Positions 18,920 to 27,880 of a stretch of 64,000 nucleotides of DNA are shown here, one piece after another. This DNA is from Lacipirellulaceae bacterium (GTDB lineage Bacteria; Planctomycetota; Planctomycetia; Pirellulales; Lacipirellulaceae), in assembly GCA_040218535.1 (NCBI GenBank), contig JAVJRG010000005.1, positions 2,090,639 to 2,154,638 on the forward strand, in the 5' to 3' direction. Every line of letters starts with the position of its first letter. The first letter of the stretch is position 1. Made by a program: the position numbers and the translations under genes. The notes beneath the pieces are model-generated. The model did no database searches and was not told where the DNA came from. It worked only from the letters and a program-made list of their open reading frames with translations.

Positions 18920-19846
18920 TTAGGCCGCCTGCCTCGATGATGGCTGAGTGGGTCGCTGTTTCGACTGGCTGACCGCTGGCTTGTGAAGCTCAAAGCTGAA
19001 TTGCCAAGCCATCCGACGTATTAGCGGGATTCGCAAGATCACCGCATCAATCGCATTGCCGATCGAAAGGGCAGGGCGGAAAAGTGGAGTCTTGCGAAGT
19101 ACCGAAGCAGCAATGCTCGCCAAATGCCAGTAGCGGACGTTCTTCACATCAAAATAATGCTCAGATAGCTGCAGCTCGTCGTGAGAGAGAATATGGTGCT
19201 TCTCCCATTCGGTTCGCAAACCAGGCGTGAGCAATCGATAAGCTTTGACGATCGGATTGTAATCGAGGGCTTCGATCGCCAAGCAAACACCACCTGGTTT
19301 CAAAACCCGACACATCTCAGGGAAGGCCTCTTCAACGTTGAGGTGATGCAGCATCCCTGAGCAGATCATCACGTCCACGCTATCGTCTGGCAGCCCTGTC
19401 GCTTCACAATCGCCTTGTAGGAAGAATGTGTTGCCTTCCAGCCCGTCAGCTTTGGCGTCGGAACGGGCATTAAGAATCGAAGTGCGGCTGATGTCGAGCC
19501 CGATGGCCAAGTCGGCTCCACTACGTGCGGCGTGCATCGCTAACGAGCCTTGACCGCAGGCATAATCAAGAACCACTTTGCCCGGCGAGTGTGAAGAGAT
19601 CCACTGCAGCGTATGCTGCTTGGATTTCTCAACAGTTGAATAGAACCGCTTGTTGCCACGGCTCTTCTCTTGCAGGTCTTCCGCGTCGCGATCTTTGCCG
19701 TGACGGTCGACCTTCTCATCATGAAAGCGCGCTTCTTCTGCTTTGCGGTCTTCGACGTTTGCGAGCCAGGTATCGTCGCCCGTGCGATCGATTTCTCGCA
19801 ACGTGGCTATCAGGTCTTCTCGAGATCGACTCGTTGCACTTTGCAC
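18920..19846 (-). CDS. Class I SAM-dependent methyltransferase
   Basis: The SAM-binding region is clear: LDYACGQGSLAMHAA (motif I), GLDISRTSILNA, then DSVDVMICSGMLHHL and EMCRVLKPGGVCLAIEA. It probably methylates a sugar or lipid-linked intermediate. The start is uncertain. I chose a GTG at 19846 (308 aa) with AAGAAGG about 9 nt upstream, because the longest frame (to 19969) would overlap the glycosyltransferase gene by 77 bp. Its N-terminal 80 residues are charged and not recognised. It sits between the glycosyltransferase and the sugar transferase in the operon. Confidence 0.82.
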   Translation of the reverse strand: MQSATSRSREDLIATLREIDRTGDDTWLANVEDRKAEEARFHDEKVDRHGKDRDAEDLQEKSRGNKRFYSTVEKSKQHTLQWISSHSPGKVVLDYACGQGSLAMHAARSGADLAIGLDISRTSILNARSDAKADGLEGNTFFLQGDCEATGLPDDSVDVMICSGMLHHLNVEEAFPEMCRVLKPGGVCLAIEALDYNPIVKAYRLLTPGLRTEWEKHHILSHDELQLSEHYFDVKNVRYWHLASIAASVLRKTPLFRPALSIGNAIDAVILRIPLIRRMAWQFSFELHKPAVSQSKQRPTQPSSRQAA

Positions 19847-19892
19847 TTGATGAATCCTTCTTGCTAGCTCCTGCGGAAGCAGCAAGAACTGA

Positions 19893-21176
19893 TCATGCTG
19901 CCGGGCGGGGATAGTACCGATCAGCCGTGCTGCCCGCAATAGCTTCCAAGTGCTCTGCGAAGCCCCCATAAACCTGCTCGGCTGAGTATCTTTCTAGGAA
20001 AAGATCGCGAGCATTCTGCACCAGTTCTCGGTGCCGCCCAGTATCGGCTAGCAGGGCTAGCATCTGGGAAGCAAGGCGGTCCGCGTCGCCGTTGTAGCTG
20101 ATTCCCACCTCGTTGGATTCGACGAGCCGATGCAGCGCACCTCGCGACAGACTACTGACGATCGGTAGCCCTCCGGCGAGATACTCAATCGGTTTGTTAG
20201 CGACGTTGCTCAGGAAATTGGGCGTTTCCAGATAGGGTGCCAAGCCAAACTGTGAGTGCTGCATCAGTGCCCAAATTTGGGCTGCATTGACCCAACCCGG
20301 CCATTTGATGAACTTGTCGCCAGCCGTCTCGGCCCGCAAGCTTTCAAGGACCTCACCCTGTCCACAGAAGACGAACTGGACGTGACGTTTCGCATTCACT
20401 CGCCGAGCTGCGTCGATGACCGAATCGAAGTCGAACTGTCGATTGAGTGTTCCGAAGAAGCAGGCGACCGGCACGTTTGGGTCGACTCCGATCCCTTCTT
20501 GATCCCAATGGCGACGTGAATCTTGCAACTCGTTTTCGCTCAAGTTCGGTGGGTCGTAAGCGAACGGAACAGCACGGTCCCAATCACTAAGGCCCCGCCC
20601 ACCTCGTTCGAGGCCCCAGCGGACGAACTCGTCAGTGCTACCGCACAGCGCGGTTGCCTGCGCACAGGCATTACTCGACATACGGAAGTACGGCGCAAGA
20701 ACACTACGGGCGATCTTTTGCGTTGAGCCGGGAGCATGGTCCACGAACAGATCAGGCCAAAGGTCACGGATATCAAGCACAACAGGCACGTCATTCTCTC
20801 GACCGTATTTCACAGCCGTGTAGCTCGCTTCAATTGTTGGATACGAGCAAAGAATCACATCGGGCTGCGTTTCTCGAGCCATCACGGTGCGTAGCTTGCG
20901 ACCCAAGAGATAGTGATTCTTCAATCGCTGCAGAGAGATATTCTTCTGGTAGGCAGGCACATGCAGATAGCGAACTCGAAATTGCTCAGAGAGTTCAACA
21001 AGCCTATCACTGCGATAGCGATGCTCCTTATCAAAATGCGAAAAGGTGGAGGTAAACCAATCCACCTGATGGCCTCGCTTGAGCAACTGCTCAGCGATCA
21101 TCCCGGTGCGTCGAAGACGCATCGCGCCTGCGTCGGCAGGGGTTGGTTCAGTACTGTTGATCAGCCAGACCTTCAT
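19893..21176 (-). CDS. Family 4-like glycosyltransferase
   Basis: Protein of 427 aa of the GT-B fold, expected to add a sugar to the lipid-linked repeat unit. The start at 21176 (MKVWLINSTEPTP) is preceded by AAGGA and matches the usual N-terminus; the longer frame has no family features. The N-terminal domain has RLRRTGMIAEQLLKRGHQVD, and the C-terminal nucleotide-sugar-binding domain contains VACFFGTLNRQFD, VFCGQGEV, PNFLSNVANKPIEYLAGGLP and a late EVGISYNGD. Specificity cannot be inferred. It lies 25 bp after the polymerase gene. Confidence 0.9.
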   Translation of the reverse strand: MKVWLINSTEPTPADAGAMRLRRTGMIAEQLLKRGHQVDWFTSTFSHFDKEHRYRSDRLVELSEQFRVRYLHVPAYQKNISLQRLKNHYLLGRKLRTVMARETQPDVILCSYPTIEASYTAVKYGRENDVPVVLDIRDLWPDLFVDHAPGSTQKIARSVLAPYFRMSSNACAQATALCGSTDEFVRWGLERGGRGLSDWDRAVPFAYDPPNLSENELQDSRRHWDQEGIGVDPNVPVACFFGTLNRQFDFDSVIDAARRVNAKRHVQFVFCGQGEVLESLRAETAGDKFIKWPGWVNAAQIWALMQHSQFGLAPYLETPNFLSNVANKPIEYLAGGLPIVSSLSRGALHRLVESNEVGISYNGDADRLASQMLALLADTGRHRELVQNARDLFLERYSAEQVYGGFAEHLEAIAGSTADRYYPRPAA

Positions 21177-21201
21177 AACGATGTTCCTTAAGCAGCGCTT
21201 C

Positions 21202-22683
21202 CTAAGCAGCAACACGGGCGGAAGTAGGCTGCGTCGTTCTTTGCGGCATTTGTTGGTTTTGGATAGTGAAGCCCAAGCTCTTCCCGATCGCCCAGTATCC
21301 GCCAACCGACGAACACAACAGCAAGCTAGTGGTAACAATCCCGAAGGCATTTCCTGGGATAAGCCAAATCCAGACGAGAATCAAAATGGCCTGAAATACT
21401 GCGGAGATGACGCTCTTCCGACGCAACAGCGCGACTTGAACCGCCTGGGTACCAAAGCCGGCGATCAAACCTCCCAGCAACACTGCAGGCCAACCCCAAT
21501 TGCGCCAGAGATCGCCCACAAAGCTCACCGGCAAGATTACCAGGCGTGGTGCATAGCGACTCTCTAGATACTCGCGCCCTGTGAGCAAGCAAAACATGCG
21601 AATGTATTGCCCACGCAGTTGTCGGTCTGCTGTTGGAAAGTACTCGAACGCCATCGCCGAAGTACGCGCCGAGGCAAGCAGGATACGATTCACCACAACG
21701 TGATGCACGCCGTCCTGGACTTCGCCAAGGTCTGCCTCGCTGTCGTATTGGATTGCCGAGATGAGCCCCGTCACGACAAGTGCAATCGAAGCGACTGTCG
21801 CATAGGCCCTGATCGCTTTCACACGAAACAGCCGTTGCGTATTCGCAATTGCTACCCCAAACAGCAACATGCAGCAAAGCACCATTGCTGGGGCTCGCTC
21901 CAATGACAGGCAAGCAATAATCATTCCTGTGATGAACACGAATAGAAAATCGCGTCGCCAGATTCCTCCGCCTGCTACCCACATGAAGTACAGATAAAGC
22001 ATGCAGAGCGGTATCAGCAGACTACGAGAGATCGCAAGGGCAAAGAGTAAAGCACGCGGCAACTCACTAACAGAGAAGCGTAACGAGAGGTCGTCGATCT
22101 CTGCGGAGTAGTCGACGAATAGTTTCATAATGGGAATGAATTCCGAGACAGCAATGTAAACGCCAGCAACACCGCAAGCGATCCAGAACACCAGGTAGAC
22201 GATCCGTCGGAACGCCACATCACCAGCGGTGATGTGTAAACGATCAGCGGCGTAAGCGGCGACTCGCTTTCTCGAATCGGAGAAGCAAGAAGTGGCCAGC
22301 AGCACGCCGACGGGAAAGGTCACCAACACGCTCTGGATGCACCAGAGATAATTACTGCGAGCCCAATGATCCATCTCCGAATAGATCATCAGCGAAGGCA
22401 ATGCCATCAGGCAAAAGTAAGCCATCAGGAACATCGCGGGGATGGTGAGATTCGAGACCTGAAGACAGGGCCCCAGCAGAAGCTTTCCACCCAACGCAAC
22501 CAGCGACCCAACAGCGAAGCATTGCACTGCATGCGAATCGAGATCGCTGAAGATACTGATCCAAAGGTTCAGCCCAATCACCACGGCAGCGGAGAGGGCG
22601 TTCTCAACGCCCATCCGGCTGATTCGCTTCCCTGACGAGCTGGTTCTCGCGTTGGACGCTAATGCGACGCGGTGAGTGTTCAC
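21202..22683 (-). CDS. Wzy-like polysaccharide polymerase, multi-pass membrane protein
   Basis: Protein of 493 aa with about 11-12 hydrophobic segments and a large loop near DSEADLGEVQDGVHH and EYFPTADRQLRGQYIRM, consistent with an oligosaccharide repeat-unit polymerase. The GTG start at 22683 is supported by a GTGA overlap with the flippase stop. Polymerases are poorly conserved, so the call rests on topology and on position between flippase and glycosyltransferase genes. The O-antigen-ligase-like gene at 27881 is another polymerase candidate. Confidence 0.72.
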   Translation of the reverse strand: MNTHRVALASNARTSSSGKRISRMGVENALSAAVVIGLNLWISIFSDLDSHAVQCFAVGSLVALGGKLLLGPCLQVSNLTIPAMFLMAYFCLMALPSLMIYSEMDHWARSNYLWCIQSVLVTFPVGVLLATSCFSDSRKRVAAYAADRLHITAGDVAFRRIVYLVFWIACGVAGVYIAVSEFIPIMKLFVDYSAEIDDLSLRFSVSELPRALLFALAISRSLLIPLCMLYLYFMWVAGGGIWRRDFLFVFITGMIIACLSLERAPAMVLCCMLLFGVAIANTQRLFRVKAIRAYATVASIALVVTGLISAIQYDSEADLGEVQDGVHHVVVNRILLASARTSAMAFEYFPTADRQLRGQYIRMFCLLTGREYLESRYAPRLVILPVSFVGDLWRNWGWPAVLLGGLIAGFGTQAVQVALLRRKSVISAVFQAILILVWIWLIPGNAFGIVTTSLLLCSSVGGYWAIGKSLGFTIQNQQMPQRTTQPTSARVAA

Positions 22684-24059
22684 GAAACGGCCCCCCGCGG
22701 ATGACCAATCGCGTACCAACTGAGGCTGACGGAGATCAAGTGCGACAAACAGCCGGCAGCACTCATCGCAGCAATCGTCACGAGGGGATCGCCCAGGAAA
22801 TAGGAAGGCAGGAAGAGCCCTAGCAACATCAGCGAAGCCCCAATGGCGGCAGCCACAAACTGCAAATCTTGTCGATGGGTGACGTCAAAGGTGGGACGGA
22901 TCGAAACGGCGAATAAGTGCATCAGCAGTAGCGGGCAAAGAATCTGGCAATAGACGCCTGCCTCTGTCCACTGTTGTCCCAAGCCCCAGGGGAAAAGCAC
23001 GCGAGCCGACAGGGCCAATAGCGCAATCACAGGAGTTCCTACCAGCGCCGACTTGCGTAGGGTACGAATGAAGAAATCTCGTAGCTCCTTCGGCGCGTGA
23101 GGACCAATCCTCGATGCTTCTGAGAGATAAACCCGTGCGACCGGAACTACCAAAAGCGTGAGCGGCGCGCCAACGATTCGCCAAGCAAGCATGAACCAGC
23201 CCGCGCAGGTGGTACCGTAAAGGCTCGCCAGTAGCAGAGGCGGCACCGTTGTTTGCGAAATGTTGAGCGTCTCCGACGCAACTCCAAACTGAGGGAATCT
23301 CCGGTAAGTTGCAGCCGCGGCTTTGAGGCCTCGCCACGAGAACTTCGGCAACCGGCGTTTACCAAGCCATGCCAAAGTAATCAGACACGTCAGCGAGTAG
23401 CCAACCAACTGGCCAAGGATCAAGCCATTCCAGGCGTCAAATAGAAACGCGAAAACCAACTGAGCAAGAACCATGCTCACGATCAGCGTAAAACGCAATT
23501 GCGCCAATCTGCGAAACTGAGCATCACGAGTCGCCCAAAGTGTGAGGATCTGAAACAGGCCATAAGCCAAGAGGTTGAGTGCGAGCGGAAAAAGGTAGGG
23601 CCGCAGCGGAGCAAGCTTCGAGTCCCCACCGAACCACTGCAATGCGAGCCCAATGCCACAGACAGCGGGCACACTTAAAGCCAAACCCGAGAGCAGTGCT
23701 AGCTGAGCGAGCCTGCCAGCAGCTCGGCGGGTTTTCGGAAGTGGAATAGCGGCCTCAAAACGCAAACAGATCGCCACGCCTAACAGAGACATCATCGAGC
23801 CATAGGTTGCTAGCACGCCGAATTGCGATGGTGAGTACAGCCGCGTCAACAGCGGTGTTGCCAGCAACATCAGTGCATAGCCGCCAGCGTGCCCCATCGC
23901 GATTGTCGCAACACCTCGCGTAAGCCGACCCTGCCCGAGCTTCGACTGCAATGCTAGCACACGACCTGAGACTCGGTCGGTGATTCGAATCGCAGCTTGG
24001 GAAAGGCTAGGCATGCCGGCGTCGTGAGGGGTCTCGGGAGTACCTGATGCAGAAGGCAT
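22680..24059 (-). CDS. Wzx-like polysaccharide flippase (MATE/MOP superfamily)
   Basis: Protein of 459 aa with about 12-14 membrane helices. The N-terminal region GGYALMLLATPLLTRLYSP and the following QFGVLATYGS are typical of Wzx-type oligosaccharide flippases, which move undecaprenyl-linked repeat units across the inner membrane. The start at 24059 gives an N-terminal cytoplasmic tail; an internal ATG at 24014 is an alternative. It is the first gene of the minus polysaccharide operon and faces the wza-type operon across a 218-bp divergent promoter region. Confidence 0.87.
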   Translation of the reverse strand: MPSASGTPETPHDAGMPSLSQAAIRITDRVSGRVLALQSKLGQGRLTRGVATIAMGHAGGYALMLLATPLLTRLYSPSQFGVLATYGSMMSLLGVAICLRFEAAIPLPKTRRAAGRLAQLALLSGLALSVPAVCGIGLALQWFGGDSKLAPLRPYLFPLALNLLAYGLFQILTLWATRDAQFRRLAQLRFTLIVSMVLAQLVFAFLFDAWNGLILGQLVGYSLTCLITLAWLGKRRLPKFSWRGLKAAAATYRRFPQFGVASETLNISQTTVPPLLLASLYGTTCAGWFMLAWRIVGAPLTLLVVPVARVYLSEASRIGPHAPKELRDFFIRTLRKSALVGTPVIALLALSARVLFPWGLGQQWTEAGVYCQILCPLLLMHLFAVSIRPTFDVTHRQDLQFVAAAIGASLMLLGLFLPSYFLGDPLVTIAAMSAAGCLSHLISVSLSWYAIGHPRGAVS

Positions 24060-24277
24060 CGCTGGCAGGCTTATAGAGAGAAGCAAGCCTTGTAGTCAAC
24101 GGAGTCTTGGCAACCGGCGTTCCTAACGCTGGCATCTCTTAAGGCCCTCCAACCCACCTTGCTTGGGGACTGCTCACCGAGTAGCATCCGCCCGCTCTGA
24201 ATCCCTCGTGCGCGAGCTAACTAGCGATGCGTCGCGAGCCTTCAATAAACCCATTCAAAGTGAAATTGCTTTACCCA
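24060..24277. promoter_or_regulatory. Divergent promoter region of the two polysaccharide operons
   Basis: These 218 bp separate the outward-facing operons and must hold the start signals of both. I could not assign a convincing -35/-10 or -24/-12 pair. A short imperfect inverted repeat (ACCGGCGTTCCTAACGCTGG near 24114-24133) lies in the middle and could be a regulator site. Evidence for function is positional. Confidence 0.4.
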
Positions 24278-25417
24278 ATGAAGCAAAGCAACAAAATATC
24301 TCACCCGCTAATAGTTACCGCGTTGGCAGGCTGCGCGTTGGGGTTGGCTGGCTGCCAGAGCGGTCAGATTCGGGCCAATCGGCTGCCTCCTGAGTTCCAA
24401 GTTGCTGCCACGAAGAATACCGAAATGCTCAACCTCTCAAGGATGGCGAGCACCGGCAACGGTGGATCGTTAATCGCCGCGGGGGATCTTCTCTCAGTGA
24501 CGGTTTCCACCGGACGAACCGGAGAGCGACCAGCTCCAACGTTGGCTCGTGTCGATGATTCCGGAAATGTCGATGTCCCTTTGGTTGGCCCAGTGCAGGT
24601 AGCCGGGCTCGAACCACCAGCCGCTAGCCAAGTCGTTTCCAGTGCTGCTGTTGAGCGTGGAATTTACCGGCAGCCGCACATTTCCGTGGAAATGAAAACC
24701 AAGGCGGTCAACAAAATCACTGTCATCGGGGCTATCAAAAAATCGGGGCTACATGAACTTCCACGCGACTCAAGTGACCTGCTAGCCGCACTCACCGCTG
24801 CCGGTGGTCTGGCCGAGGACGCCAGCACGATGGTCGACATCATGCAGCAACCACCAAAGCTCGCCGAAGCAAGCAGCAACCCTTCAGATGTTCAACTCGC
24901 AGGGTACCGCGATGGCCAGACGGCTGAAGGAGTCGAACCTGCAGGCTTCCTGAGAAACAGGCAGCGCCGAGGGTACGCTGGCCCCAGAAGCATGCGTATC
25001 GATCTGGAACAGCTGAGTCAGCAAGGCGGAGTGGCACAACCCCTGTCTGATGGCGATGTCGTGATGGTGTTGCCCAAGGAAAAACGTGTCGTTCACATCT
25101 CCGGCCTTGTAAAGAAACCGAACCAATTCGAGTTGCCACCTAACCAAGACGTTTATTTGCTTGACGCCGTGGCCATGGCCGGAGGGATCAGCTCACCGGT
25201 GGCCAATAAAGTGTTGGTCATTCGGCGTTTGCCAAATCAAACCGAGCCCGTCGTCATTCAGGCGAGCCTAGCTCGGGCGAAAACTGACGGTGCTGAGAAT
25301 CTTCGCCTAGCCCCCGGCGATATGGTTTCCGTGGAACGAACGCCCGCCACAATCGTGGTGGATACGATCGGCAAGTTCTTCCGTGTCGCAGTCAGCGGCT
25401 CGACGGCGCTTTTCTAG
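24278..25417 (+). CDS. Wza-like polysaccharide export lipoprotein with SLBB domains
   Basis: Outer-membrane polysaccharide exporter component, 379 aa. The ATG at 24278 gives a lipoprotein signal with two possible lipoboxes, TALAGC and LGLAGC; the second, followed by QSGQ, fits better. A poly-export domain starts near LIAAGDLLSVTVS and VDVPLVGPVQVAG, followed by SLBB-like segments KITVIGAIKKSGLHELP and VVHISGLVKKPNQFELP. It would form the channel partner of the Wzc-like protein encoded 47 bp downstream. It is the first gene of the plus operon. Confidence 0.9.
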   Translation: MKQSNKISHPLIVTALAGCALGLAGCQSGQIRANRLPPEFQVAATKNTEMLNLSRMASTGNGGSLIAAGDLLSVTVSTGRTGERPAPTLARVDDSGNVDVPLVGPVQVAGLEPPAASQVVSSAAVERGIYRQPHISVEMKTKAVNKITVIGAIKKSGLHELPRDSSDLLAALTAAGGLAEDASTMVDIMQQPPKLAEASSNPSDVQLAGYRDGQTAEGVEPAGFLRNRQRRGYAGPRSMRIDLEQLSQQGGVAQPLSDGDVVMVLPKEKRVVHISGLVKKPNQFELPPNQDVYLLDAVAMAGGISSPVANKVLVIRRLPNQTEPVVIQASLARAKTDGAENLRLAPGDMVSVERTPATIVVDTIGKFFRVAVSGSTALF

Positions 25418-25464
25418 CACAACTTAATTCCCCGCATATCGAAAACGACTCAAAGACCACCTTG

Positions 25465-27852
25465 ATGACTCCCCCGCAAGAAAACAACGAAGTCAGCACC
25501 TCGATTGCGGCCCCGTCCGCAGACTTGGTGCCAGGTCTCTTGCGATTTCTGCGCATCGCTAGGTTTCGTCGCAAGGTGGTTTACAGCACTCTCTGTGTCG
25601 CTGTCATCTGTGGCGGAGTCTACTACGCGCTCGCACCACGAAAGTACGAATCATCAGCCAAGATATTGATTATCCAGCATCGGCCTGACCAAGTTGCTTC
25701 TGTCGGCGATCACGACAGCAACGAGTCAACAATGGCTACCCAGCGCGATCTCGTGAAAAGCGAGCGTGTGTTGGAAGCTGCGATCGAACGGCTCGAACCC
25801 GAATACCGGGTTGATCTGGTTAGTACACCCGAACGACAACGTGCAAAAGAACTAGCAAAAGGTTTGGCGGTCAAAGTCACCCGGAATACGAACTTCATCG
25901 AACTAAGCTATCGTTCCCGAAAAGATGTCGCCGCAGCAGCAGTCGTCCGAGCGGTTCTGGCCTCGTATCTCGAGTTCGTTGGCAGCACTCACCAAGGTTC
26001 TGCGGGGCTGCAGCTCGAGAACCTGCGTACCGAGCATAGCCAGAAGCAGAAGCTTCTAAGTATCAAACAGCAACAGCTTCAAGAGCTGAGCCATCGGGTA
26101 GGGCATCTCGATGTAAATAGCGAAGATGGAGTGATCGACCCCATCATTCAGCGTGCTCTAATGCTCAACCAAGCACTCCTGACGGCCCAGGAGCGGCGGC
26201 TCGAGTTGACTTCGGTCATGACCACCGTGAAAGCGGCCCGCGAACGCGGTGAAGACATCACCCAGCATCTTGCCGGCGTCGAAACCGTGGTTGGTCGTGA
26301 AATGCTTCTCGCTGGACTAGGAATGAGCCGACAAGACCACCAAGTCTTGGCCGACCACCAACGTCGCCTACTCGCCGCGCAAAACGAGCTGCATGAAGCC
26401 TCTTCTTACGAGGGACCGAACCACCCACGCATCATCCAACTAAAAGAGGAAATACAGAGCGTCGAACAGTTCCTTGAGAACTATCACGTCAACGTGAGTA
26501 AACGATTCGGCGACTCCAGCAGTCGCGAGCTTGGGCCTGTTGTCGAACGCATGCTAACGCAATCGGTTCAGCAAGCGATCGACCGCGAAAAACAGATCGA
26601 GGTTTCTTATCTTCAAGCACGGGACGAAGCCTCTCGTCATCGAGGCTCGCTCTACATGCTGGAAGGCCTGGATCGCGAGATCCAGCGGCTTGAGACGCAA
26701 ATCGACAACCTTGCAGTTGCAATTTCAGACGTCGATTTCCAGAAAGCTCAAGCACCGATCCGCGTCGAAGTTGTAAGCGACCCGCGACCGGAGCCAATCC
26801 CTGTCTCACCGCTGCTGCGGAACGTGATCGTCATGACGTTGCTTGGTGGTCTGGCCGTCGGCGGACTACTGGTGTACGTGCAAGACTTGCTTGACGACCG
26901 ATTCAGCTCGCCCGAAGAACTGACCGCGCTGCTAAACGTTCCCGTCCTGTCGATTGTTCGCACGCTCAACCCACTTTCCGGTGAGGGCCTCGCCTCCGTA
27001 CAAACGCACGCCTTACCTCATGCTGTCGAGACAGAAGCGTTCCGCACGCTCCGAACTTCACTCACTCTGAACGGTCAATCGACCGATCGAATGTTGATCT
27101 CCAGCACCGAGCCTGGCGACGGAAAGACGACCGTCTCCTCGAACCTGGCCGTTTCATTTGCTCAGGCAGGTAAACGGACCTTGGTGATTGATGCAGACCT
27201 TCGCAAACCGGGCATGACAGCGCTACTTGATCTCAAAGGTCAACGCGGCGTAGCAGATATTTTGGCTGAGGACACTTCCATTGAGCAGACGGTCATTGAA
27301 GTCGTCCAGCATACGGAAAACGAACTGTTAGACGTCATCCCCGCCGGCCTTCGCCGACCAAACCCTGCTGAACTGCTCAGCAGCCGCCAATTCGCGGAAC
27401 TCTTAGCCTGGGCCGACTCGCAATACGATCAAGTGATCGTCGACTGCCCGCCCGTGCTGGCCGTGAGCGATGCCCAAATCGTCGCCCAATTAGTCGACGG
27501 TGCAGTACTCGTAGTGCGCCCCGAAAAGAACCACCGCCGACTCGTCATGCGTGCCGTCGAGAGCTTTGCCGCGAGCGGCAGTAACGTCTTCGGAATCGTC
27601 GCCAACGGGCTTTCCGAGGAGGCGGCCGGTTATGGCTACGGATACGGGTATGGCTACGGATATGGGCATGAGGAGTCTCTCGACGAGTCAGAGGAGCCGA
27701 GCCTACCAGCCGAGACCTTCTCGTTCACCCCGCCGAGTCCTGAATCAATACCACCTGTCGCCACAACGGTTCCGCTACCCCCTAGGGCTCCTGAATTGAG
27801 CAAGAGTAGCCCGTCGCCTACGCCACTTATCAAACCTCGACGTGCTGCCTAA
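25465..27852 (+). CDS. Wzc-like polysaccharide co-polymerase and tyrosine autokinase
   Basis: Protein of 795 aa. The N-terminal Wzz domain is bracketed by hydrophobic segments (near LCVAVICGGVYYAL and VIVMTLLGGLAVGGLLVYV) around a long coiled coil in the periplasm. The cytoplasmic BY-kinase part has Walker A STEPGDGKTTVSS near residue 545, Walker A' LVIDADLRKPGM near 573 and Walker B VIVDCPPVL near 658. A Tyr-Gly run (GYGYGYGYGYGYGH, about residues 721-735) and a Pro-rich tail follow; tyrosine clusters are where such kinases autophosphorylate. It should regulate chain length with Wza and the CpsB-type phosphatase at 38263-39054. Confidence 0.93.
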   Translation: MTPPQENNEVSTSIAAPSADLVPGLLRFLRIARFRRKVVYSTLCVAVICGGVYYALAPRKYESSAKILIIQHRPDQVASVGDHDSNESTMATQRDLVKSERVLEAAIERLEPEYRVDLVSTPERQRAKELAKGLAVKVTRNTNFIELSYRSRKDVAAAAVVRAVLASYLEFVGSTHQGSAGLQLENLRTEHSQKQKLLSIKQQQLQELSHRVGHLDVNSEDGVIDPIIQRALMLNQALLTAQERRLELTSVMTTVKAARERGEDITQHLAGVETVVGREMLLAGLGMSRQDHQVLADHQRRLLAAQNELHEASSYEGPNHPRIIQLKEEIQSVEQFLENYHVNVSKRFGDSSSRELGPVVERMLTQSVQQAIDREKQIEVSYLQARDEASRHRGSLYMLEGLDREIQRLETQIDNLAVAISDVDFQKAQAPIRVEVVSDPRPEPIPVSPLLRNVIVMTLLGGLAVGGLLVYVQDLLDDRFSSPEELTALLNVPVLSIVRTLNPLSGEGLASVQTHALPHAVETEAFRTLRTSLTLNGQSTDRMLISSTEPGDGKTTVSSNLAVSFAQAGKRTLVIDADLRKPGMTALLDLKGQRGVADILAEDTSIEQTVIEVVQHTENELLDVIPAGLRRPNPAELLSSRQFAELLAWADSQYDQVIVDCPPVLAVSDAQIVAQLVDGAVLVVRPEKNHRRLVMRAVESFAASGSNVFGIVANGLSEEAAGYGYGYGYGYGYGHEESLDESEEPSLPAETFSFTPPSPESIPPVATTVPLPPRAPELSKSSPSPTPLIKPRRAA

Positions 27853-27880
27853 GAAATTCCGCATTGTTCAAGTCGTAAAA

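Noticed and set aside
19847..19969. N-terminal extension of the methyltransferase
   Set aside because: It would overlap the glycosyltransferase gene by 77 bp and lies in a frame without family-like sequence; a GTG at 19846 with a better ribosome site avoids this.
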